Below are positions 21,194-30,182 of a stretch of DNA of 64,000 bases, piece after piece (position 1 is the first letter of the stretch; the number at the start of each line of letters is the position of its first letter). The DNA is from Diacronema lutheri (taxonomy: Eukaryota; Haptophyta; Pavlovophyceae; Pavlovales; Pavlovaceae): the NCBI GenBank assembly GCA_019448385.1, contig JAGTXO010000027.1:1-64000 (forward strand), written 5' to 3'. The position numbers and the translations under genes are program-made. A model generated the notes under the pieces. The model saw only the letters and a program-made list of their open reading frames with translations, made no database searches and was not told where the DNA came from.

Positions 21194-24100
21194 TCACAGC
21201 GTGTCCATCGGTTTGCCCCTGTGTTTGTGGAGGAGGCGTCTCAGAGCTTTGGGCGAGCGGGACAGCTTCTTCTCAAAGATGTGCTTGATGCGAGCCTCAA
21301 ATCCTGGAAACAGCTCCGGAGATGTGAGGCGGTAGATGAAAGAACCAATGCCACAAATCGACGCGAAGCACGCGTGGTCCTTGTCCCCGCTCGTCTCAAG
21401 CAACGTGCACCAGTCGGACAGGAGCGCGTTAAAAGCCTCGGCGTTGTCGCCCTTGAGCCGCGAGGCGACGCCGTCGCACATGAACGTGACGAAGCTCACG
21501 TTGCCGAGCACGGCGCGCCACGTCTCGAGGCGCCCGAGGAAGGCCTCGGCGTTGTCGCCCGCGAGCCCCGAGGCGACGCCGTTGCACATGAACGTGACGA
21601 AGCCCTTGTTGCCAAACTCCAGCCAGCACCCCACGAGGTACTCGTTGAAGGCCTCGGCGTTGTCGCCCGCGAGCCCCGAGGCGACGCCGTCGCGCATGAG
21701 CGTGACGAAGCCCTCGTCGCCGAGCGCGGCGTGCCACGCCTCGAGGCGCCCGAGGAAGGCCTCGGCGTTGTCGCCCGCGAGCCCCGAGGCGACGCCGTTG
21801 CACATGAACGTGACGAAGCCCTTGTTGCCAAACTCCAGCCAGCACCCCACGAGGTACTCGTTGAAGGCCTCGGCGTTGTCGCCCGCGAGCCCCGAGGCGA
21901 CGCCGTCGCGCATGAGCGTGACGAAGCCCTCGTCGCCGAGCGCGGCGTGCCACGCCTCGAGGCGCCCGAGGAAGGCCTCGGCGTTGTCGCCCGCGAGCCC
22001 CGAGGCGACGCCGTTGCACATGAACGTGACGAAGCCCTCGTCTCCAAACTCCAGCCAGCACCCCACGAGGTACTCGTTGAAGGCCTCGGCGTTGTCGCCC
22101 GCGAGCCCCGAGGCGACGCCGTCGCGCATGAACGTGACGAAGCCCTCGTCGCCGAGCGCAGCGTGCCACGCCTCGAGGCGCCCGAGGAAGGCCTCAACGT
22201 TGTCGCCCGCGAGCCCCGAGGCGACGCCGTTGCACATGAACGTGACGAAGCCCTTGTTGCCAAACTCCAGCCAGCACCCCACGAGGTACTCGTTGAAGGC
22301 CTCGGCGTTGTCGCCCGCGAGCCCCGAGGCGACGCCGTTGCACATGAACGTGACGAAGCCCTTGTCGCCGAGCGCGGCGTGCCACGCCTCGAGGCGCCCG
22401 AGGAAGGCCTCAACGTTGTCGCCCGCGAGCCCCGAGGCGACGCCGTTGCACATGAACGTGACGAAGCCCTCGTCGCCGAGCGCAGCGTGCCACGCCTCGA
22501 GGCGCCCGAGGAAGGCCTCAACGTTGTCGCCCGCGAGCCCCGAGGCGACGCCGTCGCTCATGAACGTGACGAAGCCCTTGTCGCCAAACTCCAGCCAGCA
22601 CCCCACGAGGTACTCGTTGAAGGCCTCGGCGTTGTCGCCCGCGAGCCCCGAGGCGACGCCGTTGCACATGAACGTGACGAAGCCCTCGTCGCCGAGCGCG
22701 GCGTGCCACGCCTCGAGGCGCCCGAGGAGGGCCTCAACGTTGTCGCCCGCGAGCCCCGAGGCGACGCCGTTGCACATGAACGTGACGAAGCCCTTGTCGC
22801 CAAACTCCAGCCAGCACCCCACGAGGTACTCGTTGAAGGCCTCGGCGTTGTCGCCCTTGAGCCCCGAGGCGACGCCGTCGCACATGAGCGTGACGAAGCC
22901 CTTGTCGTCGAGCGCGGCGTGCCACGCCTCGAGGCGCCCGAGGAAGGCCTCAACGTTGTCGCCCGCGAGCCCCGAGGCGACGCCGTTGCACATGAACGTG
23001 ACGAAGCCCTTGTCGCCAAACTCCAGCCAGCACCCCACGAGGTACTCGTTGAAGGCCTCGGCGTTGTCGCCCTTGAGCCCCGAGGCGACGCCGTCGCACA
23101 TGAGCGTGACGAAGCCCTTGTCGTCGAGCGCGGCGTGCCACGCCTCGAGGCGCCCGAGGAAGGCCTCAACGTTGTCGCCCGCGAGCCCCGAGGCGACGCC
23201 GTTGCACATGAACGTGACGAAGCCCTTGTCGCCGAGCGCAGCGTGCCACGCCTCGAGGCACGCGTCGTGCTTGGCGAGGTCGAGGTACAGAGCACCGTGC
23301 ATGAGGATGGCGCGCAGCACCTTGTCGCCACGCCCCCGACATTTTGTCAGCAGTGCCTGCACTGCGGGTAGGTGCGCGTCCATGTGCCGCAGGTGCCGGT
23401 GCTCGGGCAAGAAGCGGTCGCTCGTCGTCTGCGCGCCGTACAGCAGCTTCGTGGTGAAGAGGCGCCCCTGTGCCCGGGCGGCGACGTCTTGCGCCCTGTC
23501 GCCGAGGGCCTGGTGCACGAACGCGTCGATGTCGGCGACGGTGTCCGCGCCGGTGTCCGCGTCGTGCGAAGCGTCCGACGCTGCGCGCCACGCCAGCATG
23601 CCGTTCAGGATGCACATGGTCTCCTCGAAAATGCGCACCGCCAGCGGAGCCCTTTTCATCATCAGATGCCAGGAGGGGTGCGGCGCGTTTTCGAGCGCGA
23701 TGAAGCGGACGTCGCCCATCGCGAAGAGCGAGATTTCGTGCAGCGAGGACATGCACGGCGCGCGCTCGCGCGTGACGATGCCCATGTCGATGGCCTTCTC
23801 GAGCGCCGCCTGGCACGTCTCGCCGGTAACGTAGACCACGTGCACGTCCTCCGTGCCGAGCGCGCGCAGGTGATCGCCAAGGCGCTTGAAGTAGTTGCGC
23901 ACCATCTCGGCGTCGGCAGCAAACAGGGCCATCTTGTCCTGGTCGAAGATCGAATTGATGGTCGTGGAGCTGAAGACGCACAGATTAACCCAGACAATGC
24001 GCACGACGTCGCCGAGCACCTTGCGAGCCTCGCGCTCCGTCTTGCTTACTGGAACCGTGTCCGCCTTCGCGTGCGGGTAGAGGCCGAGGACGATCAGGAC

Positions 24101-24244
24101 GCGTCCCCGTGTTCGTGTTGGCGGTGACACGAACACGAACACGTCACCGCCCTGCTTGACGCACTTCATCTGCTTGGCGATGATCTCGTCCGACACCGTG
24201 GCAGCGCGCATGCTCGCCGGCGTGTCTCGCCGCCGCTTGGACAT
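21194..24244 (-). CDS. Uracil-glycosylase-like domain fused to seventeen 36-residue tandem repeats
   Basis: Single exon of 1,016 residues from ATG 24244 (MSKRRRDTPASM, a possible nuclear signal). Residues ~20-190 resemble the DUF1643/uracil-DNA-glycosylase fold: VLIVLGLYPHAKADT sits where an NPS-x-AD loop belongs, followed by VNLCVFSSTTI and ENAPHPSWHLM, an HPS motif as in UDG motif B. A linker rich in Ala and Asp follows. Then come seventeen contiguous 36-residue units (DNA 23257-21422, exactly 17 x 108 bp) and a diverged capping unit beginning LSDWCTLLE. The unit core is GFVTFMCNGVASGL. Variation concentrates on a residue pair after FM/LM: CN, CD, SD or RD. The layout recalls modular helical nucleic-acid-binding arrays, but no such family is confirmed. 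Low-GC flanks and lack of introns would fit acquisition from a virus or mobile element; this is inference. Confidence 0.85.
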   Translation of the reverse strand: MSKRRRDTPASMRAATVSDEIIAKQMKCVKQGGDVFVFVSPPTRTRGRVLIVLGLYPHAKADTVPVSKTEREARKVLGDVVRIVWVNLCVFSSTTINSIFDQDKMALFAADAEMVRNYFKRLGDHLRALGTEDVHVVYVTGETCQAALEKAIDMGIVTRERAPCMSSLHEISLFAMGDVRFIALENAPHPSWHLMMKRAPLAVRIFEETMCILNGMLAWRAASDASHDADTGADTVADIDAFVHQALGDRAQDVAARAQGRLFTTKLLYGAQTTSDRFLPEHRHLRHMDAHLPAVQALLTKCRGRGDKVLRAILMHGALYLDLAKHDACLEAWHAALGDKGFVTFMCNGVASGLAGDNVEAFLGRLEAWHAALDDKGFVTLMCDGVASGLKGDNAEAFNEYLVGCWLEFGDKGFVTFMCNGVASGLAGDNVEAFLGRLEAWHAALDDKGFVTLMCDGVASGLKGDNAEAFNEYLVGCWLEFGDKGFVTFMCNGVASGLAGDNVEALLGRLEAWHAALGDEGFVTFMCNGVASGLAGDNAEAFNEYLVGCWLEFGDKGFVTFMSDGVASGLAGDNVEAFLGRLEAWHAALGDEGFVTFMCNGVASGLAGDNVEAFLGRLEAWHAALGDKGFVTFMCNGVASGLAGDNAEAFNEYLVGCWLEFGNKGFVTFMCNGVASGLAGDNVEAFLGRLEAWHAALGDEGFVTFMRDGVASGLAGDNAEAFNEYLVGCWLEFGDEGFVTFMCNGVASGLAGDNAEAFLGRLEAWHAALGDEGFVTLMRDGVASGLAGDNAEAFNEYLVGCWLEFGNKGFVTFMCNGVASGLAGDNAEAFLGRLEAWHAALGDEGFVTLMRDGVASGLAGDNAEAFNEYLVGCWLEFGNKGFVTFMCNGVASGLAGDNAEAFLGRLETWRAVLGNVSFVTFMCDGVASRLKGDNAEAFNALLSDWCTLLETSGDKDHACFASICGIGSFIYRLTSPELFPGFEARIKHIFEKKLSRSPKALRRLLHKHRGKPMDTL
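21422..23257 (-). repeat. 17 x 108-bp coding tandem repeat
   Basis: Units are in perfect register with no indels. Two unit faces alternate, one beginning LEAWHAAL and one beginning LVGCWLEF, so most of the array has a 216-bp higher-order period. In N- to C-terminal order the variable pairs are CN, CD, CN, CD, CN, CN, SD, CN, CN, CN, RD, CN, RD, CN, RD, CN, CD. Units with CD at positions 2, 4 and 17 also carry Lys in GLKGDN instead of GLAGDN. Near-identity at DNA level points to recent expansion or gene conversion. Confidence 0.95.
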
Positions 24245-24395
24245 GGGGCCGGCAAATGAAGTTTGCCTTTTTGACGTCACCCACCTGCCTCGCCTAAGGT
24301 TGGAGACGACGTGGACCTGAGTAAGCGGGTTTTAAGGAAGGAATTCTCGTCAAAGGAACTCTCCTCTGCCGAAAAGCAGGTCCAATGCCGGCTGG

Positions 24396-25070
24396 ATGAG
24401 GTCCTTTTCGCGGCTCTTGTGCGTGTGCGGCCCCGCCGAGCTGCTGCCGCCCGAGGACGAGCCCATCCGCGCGCACGTGTCCGCGCGGCAGCCGAGGGGC
24501 GGCGCGGAGGCGGCGGCGGGCGCGCGCGCTCGCGTGGAAGCGCACGCGTCCGCCCGCGACGACGTGGGCTGGGGCCAGGCCGACGACGCGGACGAAGGCG
24601 CGGACGAGGGCGATGCGGACGCGACGGCGACTGCAGACCTCAACGGCCTCTTCGCACGAGCCGACGGCGCGGGCGTGCGGCGCAACGAGCGGCAGGCGCA
24701 GCTGCTCGACAAGCTGGAGTAGCGGTGCACGCGCCTCTCACACCTTGAAGCCGAGGTTGCTCGCATCCAGGCAAAGGCCTCCGGCGCCGACGACGGCGGC
24801 GGCGACCCGGGCACCGACGGTGGCGGCGGCGGTGGCGGCGGCGGCGGACTCTCTGCCGGCCAGCGCGCGCAGCTAGACAAGTGCCTCGAGCGCGCTGAGG
24901 AGCACGAGCTGGCGGTGGCCGAGCTCGAGGACCTGCTCGTCAACTCGCTGCGCCGCCAACTTGGCTTCCAACCTCTCGACGCGCGCGGCGCGCCGGCGCG
25001 CGCGGCGCGCGCGGCCCGACTTCTAGGCGTCCGACGCGGGCAACGAGTTTCAGGATTCCCCGGGCAGGCC
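24396..25070 (+). pseudogene. Coiled-coil protein interrupted by an in-frame TAG
   Basis: ATG 24396 opens MRSFSRLLCVCGPAELLPPEDEP and an Ala/Asp-rich stretch, then heptad-like RNERQAQLLDKLE, where TAG stops it at 24720-24722. The same frame continues at once with matching coiled-coil character: RCTRLSHLEAEVARIQAK, a Gly-rich hinge, LSAGQRAQLDKCLERAEE and LAVAELEDLLVNSLRRQL. Continuity of style on both sides argues for a nonsense mutation in a once-longer protein. A genuine short protein, an unseen intron around the stop or readthrough are alternatives. No family is recognised. Confidence 0.5.
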
Positions 25071-25115
25071 CGGAGGATGGGTGCCGTCGCGCGTGCACGG
25101 CCAGAACGAGCCAAA

Positions 25116-25774
25116 TCACCGTGCGTGCAGTTTCGCGCCCCATCGCTCCAGCCGTGGCGCGCGCGCGTCGACCGCGTCTCGGAGCGAGTGGACGCACGCG
25201 TCCACGAGCATCGCGATCGTGACGCCGCCGCCGACGATCGCTGTGACAGACGCGAGGAGGTCGAGCAGCAGCCGTGGCTGTACCGACGTGACGACCGCGA
25301 TCGGGCTGAGCTCGAACGCCAGCGTGACGCCCGCCCACGCGCGCCTGCCGCCGTGCGCGCCTGCCGCTGGCTCGGTGTGCTCAGTGAACGAGAATTCGTT
25401 ACCGGCGGACGCGCCGGCCAAGCCCTTCCGGCCGCCCGCGTGCACGCGCCTCGTGGGCACGATGGTGACGAGGTATGTTCGCGATATATCCGCACCGCCA
25501 CCCTCGTCCGTGAATGCGACGCAGTCAAGCGCACCGCCAATGCGGCCGTCGTTCTGCCGCGCGCCTCCCCGCGCGGCAGCATCCCCGCCGGGCTCAAAGG
25601 CAAGGCTGCGCATCACGTGGCCCACGTTGGCCGTGCGCGCGGGCGCGACAGCGTTCGGCGGCTCCCATACGCGCGCAACAGCGCCCGCCGCGCCACCGGC
25701 CGCACTGAAGCGCAGCTGCCCCGCCGCGCGCTCGACCGCGACAAAGCCATGGGCGCGGCACCCACCGCTCACGC
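25116..25774 (-). pseudogene. ERGIC2/3 (Erv41/46) C-terminal fragment
   Basis: ERGIC proteins cycle between ER and Golgi in COPII vesicles. This stretch holds the second half of the family: GCRAHGFVAVERAAGQLRF, NVGHVMRSLAFEP, TYLVTIVPTRRV, FSFTEHTEP, TLAFELSPIAVV and the final membrane helix LLASVTAIVGGGVTIAMLVDA, ending at a TGA at 25116. The N-terminal membrane segment and first half of the luminal domain are not found upstream on this strand. It may follow an acceptor-like GTGAG near 25775. It is either a truncated copy or the 3' end of a gene whose other exons I could not see. The intact thioredoxin/ERGIC gene at 28062-30019 is a different protein. Confidence 0.6.
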
Positions 25775-26537
25775 GCGCGTGCGTGCGCGGCGCCGCCGCC
25801 TCTCGGCCGCTCGGCGAAGCAAAGATGGGGAAAAAACCGCGCCGGCACCACGAGCAACGTACTTTTCGCCCCGGTCGGTGGGTATGGGGGTGGCGGGGCG
25901 CGCGTGCGCGTCCACGCGGGCGGCATCGCGGCGCTTGCCACGCTGGCGGCGGGCGGCGGTGCGCTTCGCAGCGGCGGCGGGGGGCTGCGCGGCGACGAGG
26001 AGGGCGGCGGCTCGCTGGCGGCGGGCGTTGCGCTCTGCCGCGGCGGCGGACGGCTCGGCGACGTGGCAGGCGGCGGCTCGGGGGTGGCGGTCGTCGCCGA
26101 CGCTCATCGGGCCTCGGCGTGCGCGTGCGCGTCGGCCTGTGGTGTGCTTGACGGCGACTCGGAAGCGTCGTTAGTATGTACTCACGTCGTGCTGGCCTCG
26201 AGGCGTCACCGGTGGGCGGCACTGGGCCCTCGTCCCACACACGCCGATCGCGCACGGGACCCTAGGGAGCGTTGACGCGGGGCGCGTCGTGATTGACACG
26301 TACCATGGCTCGACCCCGCTGTCTCAACTCGCGCTCCTCGCGAGCCCGCTCCTGTCCCACAACTATGCGCTTCAAGGCGGAACGACCATGTGTTGCGACT
26401 GTCACAGTGGAGAGGGCTGGAGAGCGGTCTCGGCGTCCAGGTGCGCATGTCGAGATCGCGCACCACGCCGTGGACGGCCGCGGCGAGCGAGGCCAACGTG
26501 GAGGAGGCGAAAGGAGGACTCCCAACAGGCGCAGCGC

Positions 26538-26820
26538 CTACTGGCCGGTGCTCGGGTACTTCATGCTCTCCTCGGTGAAGCCGAACGTGGGGAAGCTCGC
26601 GGAGAAGGCCTCGACCTCCCAGCGCAGCGCGGTCACGCCCTGCGCGCAGCATGAGGCCCCTCGTGTTCTGACGGCCGACACGCGCGCGCGCCTCCGCGCC
26701 GCTCACCGCCGGCTCCGCCGAGTAAAGGGCGGACGTGAAGTCCGCGAGCTTCTTGCCCGGCACCTGCTTGTTGAGCTCGATCGCAAGCTGCACGCCGCGG
26801 TGCACAAAGTCTGCGACTGT
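26538..26820 (-). pseudogene. Serine hydroxymethyltransferase 3'-end fragment, two exons
   Basis: SHMT interconverts serine and glycine with tetrahydrofolate. Only its C-terminal ~72 residues are here. Exon A (26820-26707) reads TVADFVHRGVQLAIELNKQ then VPGKKLADFTSALYSAEPA. Exon B (26639-26538) reads GVTALRWEVEAFSASFPTF then GFTEESMKYPSTGQ and a TAG. The intron (26640-26706, GTGAGC to CGCAG) keeps phase, and a CTAG acceptor-like site precedes exon A. No catalytic region (the PLP-lysine segment) lies in the next 1.2 kb upstream. This looks like a 5'-truncated duplicate that kept its splice sites. Confidence 0.7.
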
Positions 26821-28061
26821 CTAGCCCGACCTACCGGGGTCGCTGTGCCGCACGAGTTTTACAACAATACCCCGAGGGATACGCCGAGAGGGAATCTTCC
26901 TCTCATTAGAAGCAACGTCTCAGATCTCAGACTGCACGTTCCAATATAGTAACGGCCCTTACGTTCCAATATACACTGAACGGCTGAGATCGAGGACGGC
27001 ATGGTATCACGTGTCGCGCCACCGCATGAGGGCCGCACGAGAGCCAAAACCCCCCTACGCCGCGATTGCACCACCAAAACAGCGCCCGCCGGCCCCCTTC
27101 GCCATGAGCGCCACCTCAAGCGAGCGCATGGAGAAGACACTGCGCGCGGGCGCGCGACTGGAGGCGCGCTGTGCGGGGAGCGGAGCGACGAATTGCAGGC
27201 GCGCGAAGATGAGCTGCGCATGGCCTCGCTGCTCGCCCGCTGGCGAGGCCCCACGGTCCTAAATGCCCGCGTGCGCCTTACTGCCGCGCGCTGCCGGTCG
27301 CGTGCCGCCGCCCGCGTGCTGGCGGTGGACGCCATCCAGTCCACCGCACGCGTCAGCGCCCGCCAGCGCCGCCTGGTCGGCCGCACGCGGCGGCGCCACC
27401 CCCGCCACCATGCCGCGGTGCAGCCCGCCGTGGCCGCAGAGCGCGTCGCCGCCTGCAACCAGCGCGCCGCCGCCCGCCACGCCACCGCGCGGCCCGTCGC
27501 CGCCGGCCAGCCCGCCGCCGCCGGGCGCCACGCCACTGATAGCGCTCTACCACACTGGCGGAGCGCGGCACCACCCCGAGCACAACACGCCGCCGCCGCC
27601 CGTGCAGCCGCGCCCGCGCGCCCCGCCGCTTCCAAACCGTCACGATACGTGCATGCGACTATATTGCAGTTGTGGTGCACAGCCGCCGCATCCCTCGCGC
27701 ACGCATCCACACGCGGCGCCGCGCGTCGCCGCACGCCGCGCGCGCCACCAAATGAGGTCGATCACGCCCTCGCCGGCGCGTGGCGCGCTCTGCTGCTTTG
27801 TTCTGCGCGCACGTGCGTATGCTCTCTTTTGGGCGCGACGGGTGCGATGCGGGCGCCGGGCCGCGGCCCGCGAGCGTGCGTCTCACACTGTCTCACACTG
27901 TCTCGACTAGGTGCATCCCGTTCACACACACGGCCAGCGTCTGGACGCTTTTTTTTGAACGCGTTTCCGCTTACGGTTCGCCTTTCGCTTGCTCTCGCGG
28001 ACGGGTCTGACCGGCAAACTGCCAAACCGCCGCCGGCGCCGAGCCGGCTCCCGTACTCCCG
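26821..28061. other. No firm gene; mixed-GC interval
   Basis: The first ~180 bases are unusually AT-rich for this window, for example 26858-26990. Plus-strand frames from 27001 onward are open for several hundred bases but have Ala/Arg-rich, shadow-like composition. A plus-strand stretch near 27105-27260 (SSERMEKTLRAGARLEARC, and in another frame DELQAREDELRMASLLARW) could be a coding remnant. I cannot assign it. Confidence 0.35.
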
Positions 28062-30019
28062 TCACGAGAGCTTCTTGGCGACTGTTTCGAGCGAGAAGTG
28101 CACGGTGTTCTCGAGGAGCGACAGCAGCGTGAAGAAGCCGCCGATGATCGCGCACACCGACGTCACAAAGTGGTAGAGCGGCACGCGCGCCTCGCGCTCG
28201 ACCACCTGCCGACGCGGCGGACGGGTGGCCCAGCGTGCGGGCGGCGCGACGCACGGGCCCGCGTCGCGTGAGCGCGCGCGCGCGCGCGCACGCCGATGAA
28301 CGCGCGACCCGCTTGGCCGCGCGCGCGCGCGCGCGCGCTTGCTCGCCTTCATCGGCGAGAGATCGTACGAGAACTTGATCGACGGGAAGGCGTCCGCGCC
28401 CGTCTCGGCGTGCGCACTGGTGTGCATCGTATATGAGTAGCTACCCACCTTGCTGCCCGACAGGTACTCGCGCATGCGGCACACGACCTGCGCGCGCGCG
28501 CACGCGCGCGCGCGCGACTGGTGCGGCGCGTCGAGCGGCCGGCGCCGGCGCGAGCGGGGCGGCGAGGGCGTGGCGGCTCGCGCGCGCGTGCGGGTGGCGC
28601 GCGTGCGGGTGGCGCGCGTGCCTTGTGGAAGTGGACGAACGTCTGCCCGTTAGCCGCCGCGACGAACGGCGCATTGAGCATGCTCGACCTGCCCAAGTCG
28701 AGGATGAGCCCGTCCGCGCCGCCCCCGCCCGCCGCGTGCGCGCCGCCAAAGGAGAGGTGGTGGAGGACGTGCGAGCTGTTCATCAGCGACGCGTCGTGCG
28801 AGTAGGCGGGCGAGTGCAGCTTGACGTGAAAAGTGCCCGGCACCTTCTTCGCGAGCAAATGCCCCGCGAGCATGCAACCCTCCGGTCCGTGTGACGTCGC
28901 GTGCGCGTGCGCGACGGCGGCGAGCAGCTCGCCCGACGCCTGCGCGTGCTCGATGTGGTGCCGCTGCGCGTTCGCCTCAAGGAACTCGAGGAACGCGCCG
29001 GCCGAGCGGGTCGAGCGGTAGAGCAGGCTCGTGTCCATCGTGTGATCCGTGTACAGCAGCAGCGTCGGGAAGGCGCGGATGTGCATCGCGCGGCAGAACT
29101 CGACGTGCGCGACGCAGTCGACCGACGCGAGCTTCACATGCTCGCCGTAGTGCAGCTCGGGCAGCTTCGCGGCGGTCTGCACCCAGATCGGCTCAAGCTC
29201 CTGGCACCAATGGCACCTGCGCCAGCGCGCATGGTCGCGCGAGTGCGTGGTGAGCGCGCGCGCGCGCGCGCGCGTGGTCGCGCGAGTGCGTGGTGAGCGC
29301 GCGCGCGAGCGCGCGCGTGGGCGCGCGGCGGCGTTGGCGGCGGCAAAGCACGCGCGCGCGCACCACGGCGCGAAGAAGTTGACAAAGACCATGTCGTGCG
29401 TCTGCACGTAGGCGGCGGTGGTCTCGTGCGAGAGCGAAACCACCTCGCCAATCGGGTTGCCGTGCACGTCCAACTCCTTCAGCCCGTCCACCGCCGCAAC
29501 GGCCGCGCCCGGGTCCTGGCCGGCCGCGATCGCCGCCGCGGCGGCTGCAGCGGCCGCATCCGCGCCGCCGCGCTCGGCGGCGATCTGCGCGAGCTCGGCA
29601 GCAGTGGGTTTAATGTACGCGGGCATCCCCGCACCCTCGTCGGGGTGCAGCGCGATCCACCGCCGCCACTGCGACAGCCGCACTTTTGAGATGTGGCGCG
29701 TGATGTTGTGCTCGTACGTGCCCGTCACGTCGGTCAGGTCGACGCTCACGTACTCGCACGGCGCGTCGTCGACGGTGAGATTGAAGTTGATGCGCATCAT
29801 GGTGTCGACGGTATCGTCGATCTCGATCGTCGTCTCCAGCCTCACCGCGAGGAACGCGTTGAGCTCGAGCACGAAGAGCAGCGCCATCGCGACCGCTCCG
29901 ACGAGCGTCAGGATCGAGCCGTGCGTCGTCGAGATGGTGAGATCGTCGGGCAGCTTCTTGAAATAGTTGAGGCGGCGGAAGAGCGAGAGTGCCGAGCCGT
30001 GCGGCATCCGAGCCGCCAT
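28062..30019 (-). CDS. PDI-C type protein: ERGIC domain with embedded thioredoxin domain
   Basis: This matches the plant and protist PDI-C (PDIL5-3/5-4) architecture, an ER-Golgi cargo-receptor fold split by a thioredoxin domain. Exons are 30019-29364, 29216-28622, 28487-28347 and 28205-28062; phases agree, giving 511 residues. An N-terminal ERGIC segment (LFRRLNYFKKLPDDL, then helix SILTLVGAVAMALLFVLEL) is followed by a luminal domain. Next is the thioredoxin domain with FFAPWCHWCQELEPIW; the C220-H-W-C223 site is created exactly at the first splice junction. The ERGIC C-terminal half ends in YHFVTSVCAIIGGFFTLLSLLE. Intron 1 is GT-AG. Introns 2 and 3 have GC donors (AAG|GCACGC and AAG|GCGAGC), each required to keep frame and to give the family sequence SPMK-VVEREARVPLYHF. 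Confidence 0.93.
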
Positions 30020-30182
30020 GCCCGACGCGCGCGCCGCCCTACCGCCGCGCCGGCGACGCCCGCTGCGCCGATACCCCAGTCAGACACGTCTGACTCTGAC
30101 CGCAAAGCAGTTGTGACTGTAGTCGACAAGTCATCGTGAGGCCCTCACCTCCTCGTGCGCGCAGGCAAGGGCGCCCGTACGC

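Noticed and set aside
21422-23257. CRISPR-like array
   Set aside because: Units are 108 bp, contiguous and coding, with no spacers, and the genome is eukaryotic.
21062-23834. Long plus-strand ORFs over the 108-bp repeats
   Set aside because: They mirror the repeat array. The minus frame has a structured N-terminal domain, a diverged cap and a natural stop, and the plus frames do not.
24245-24280. Upstream GTG start for the repeat protein
   Set aside because: A eukaryotic gene is expected to use ATG; the in-frame ATG at 24244 begins a plausible MSKRRRD N-terminus.
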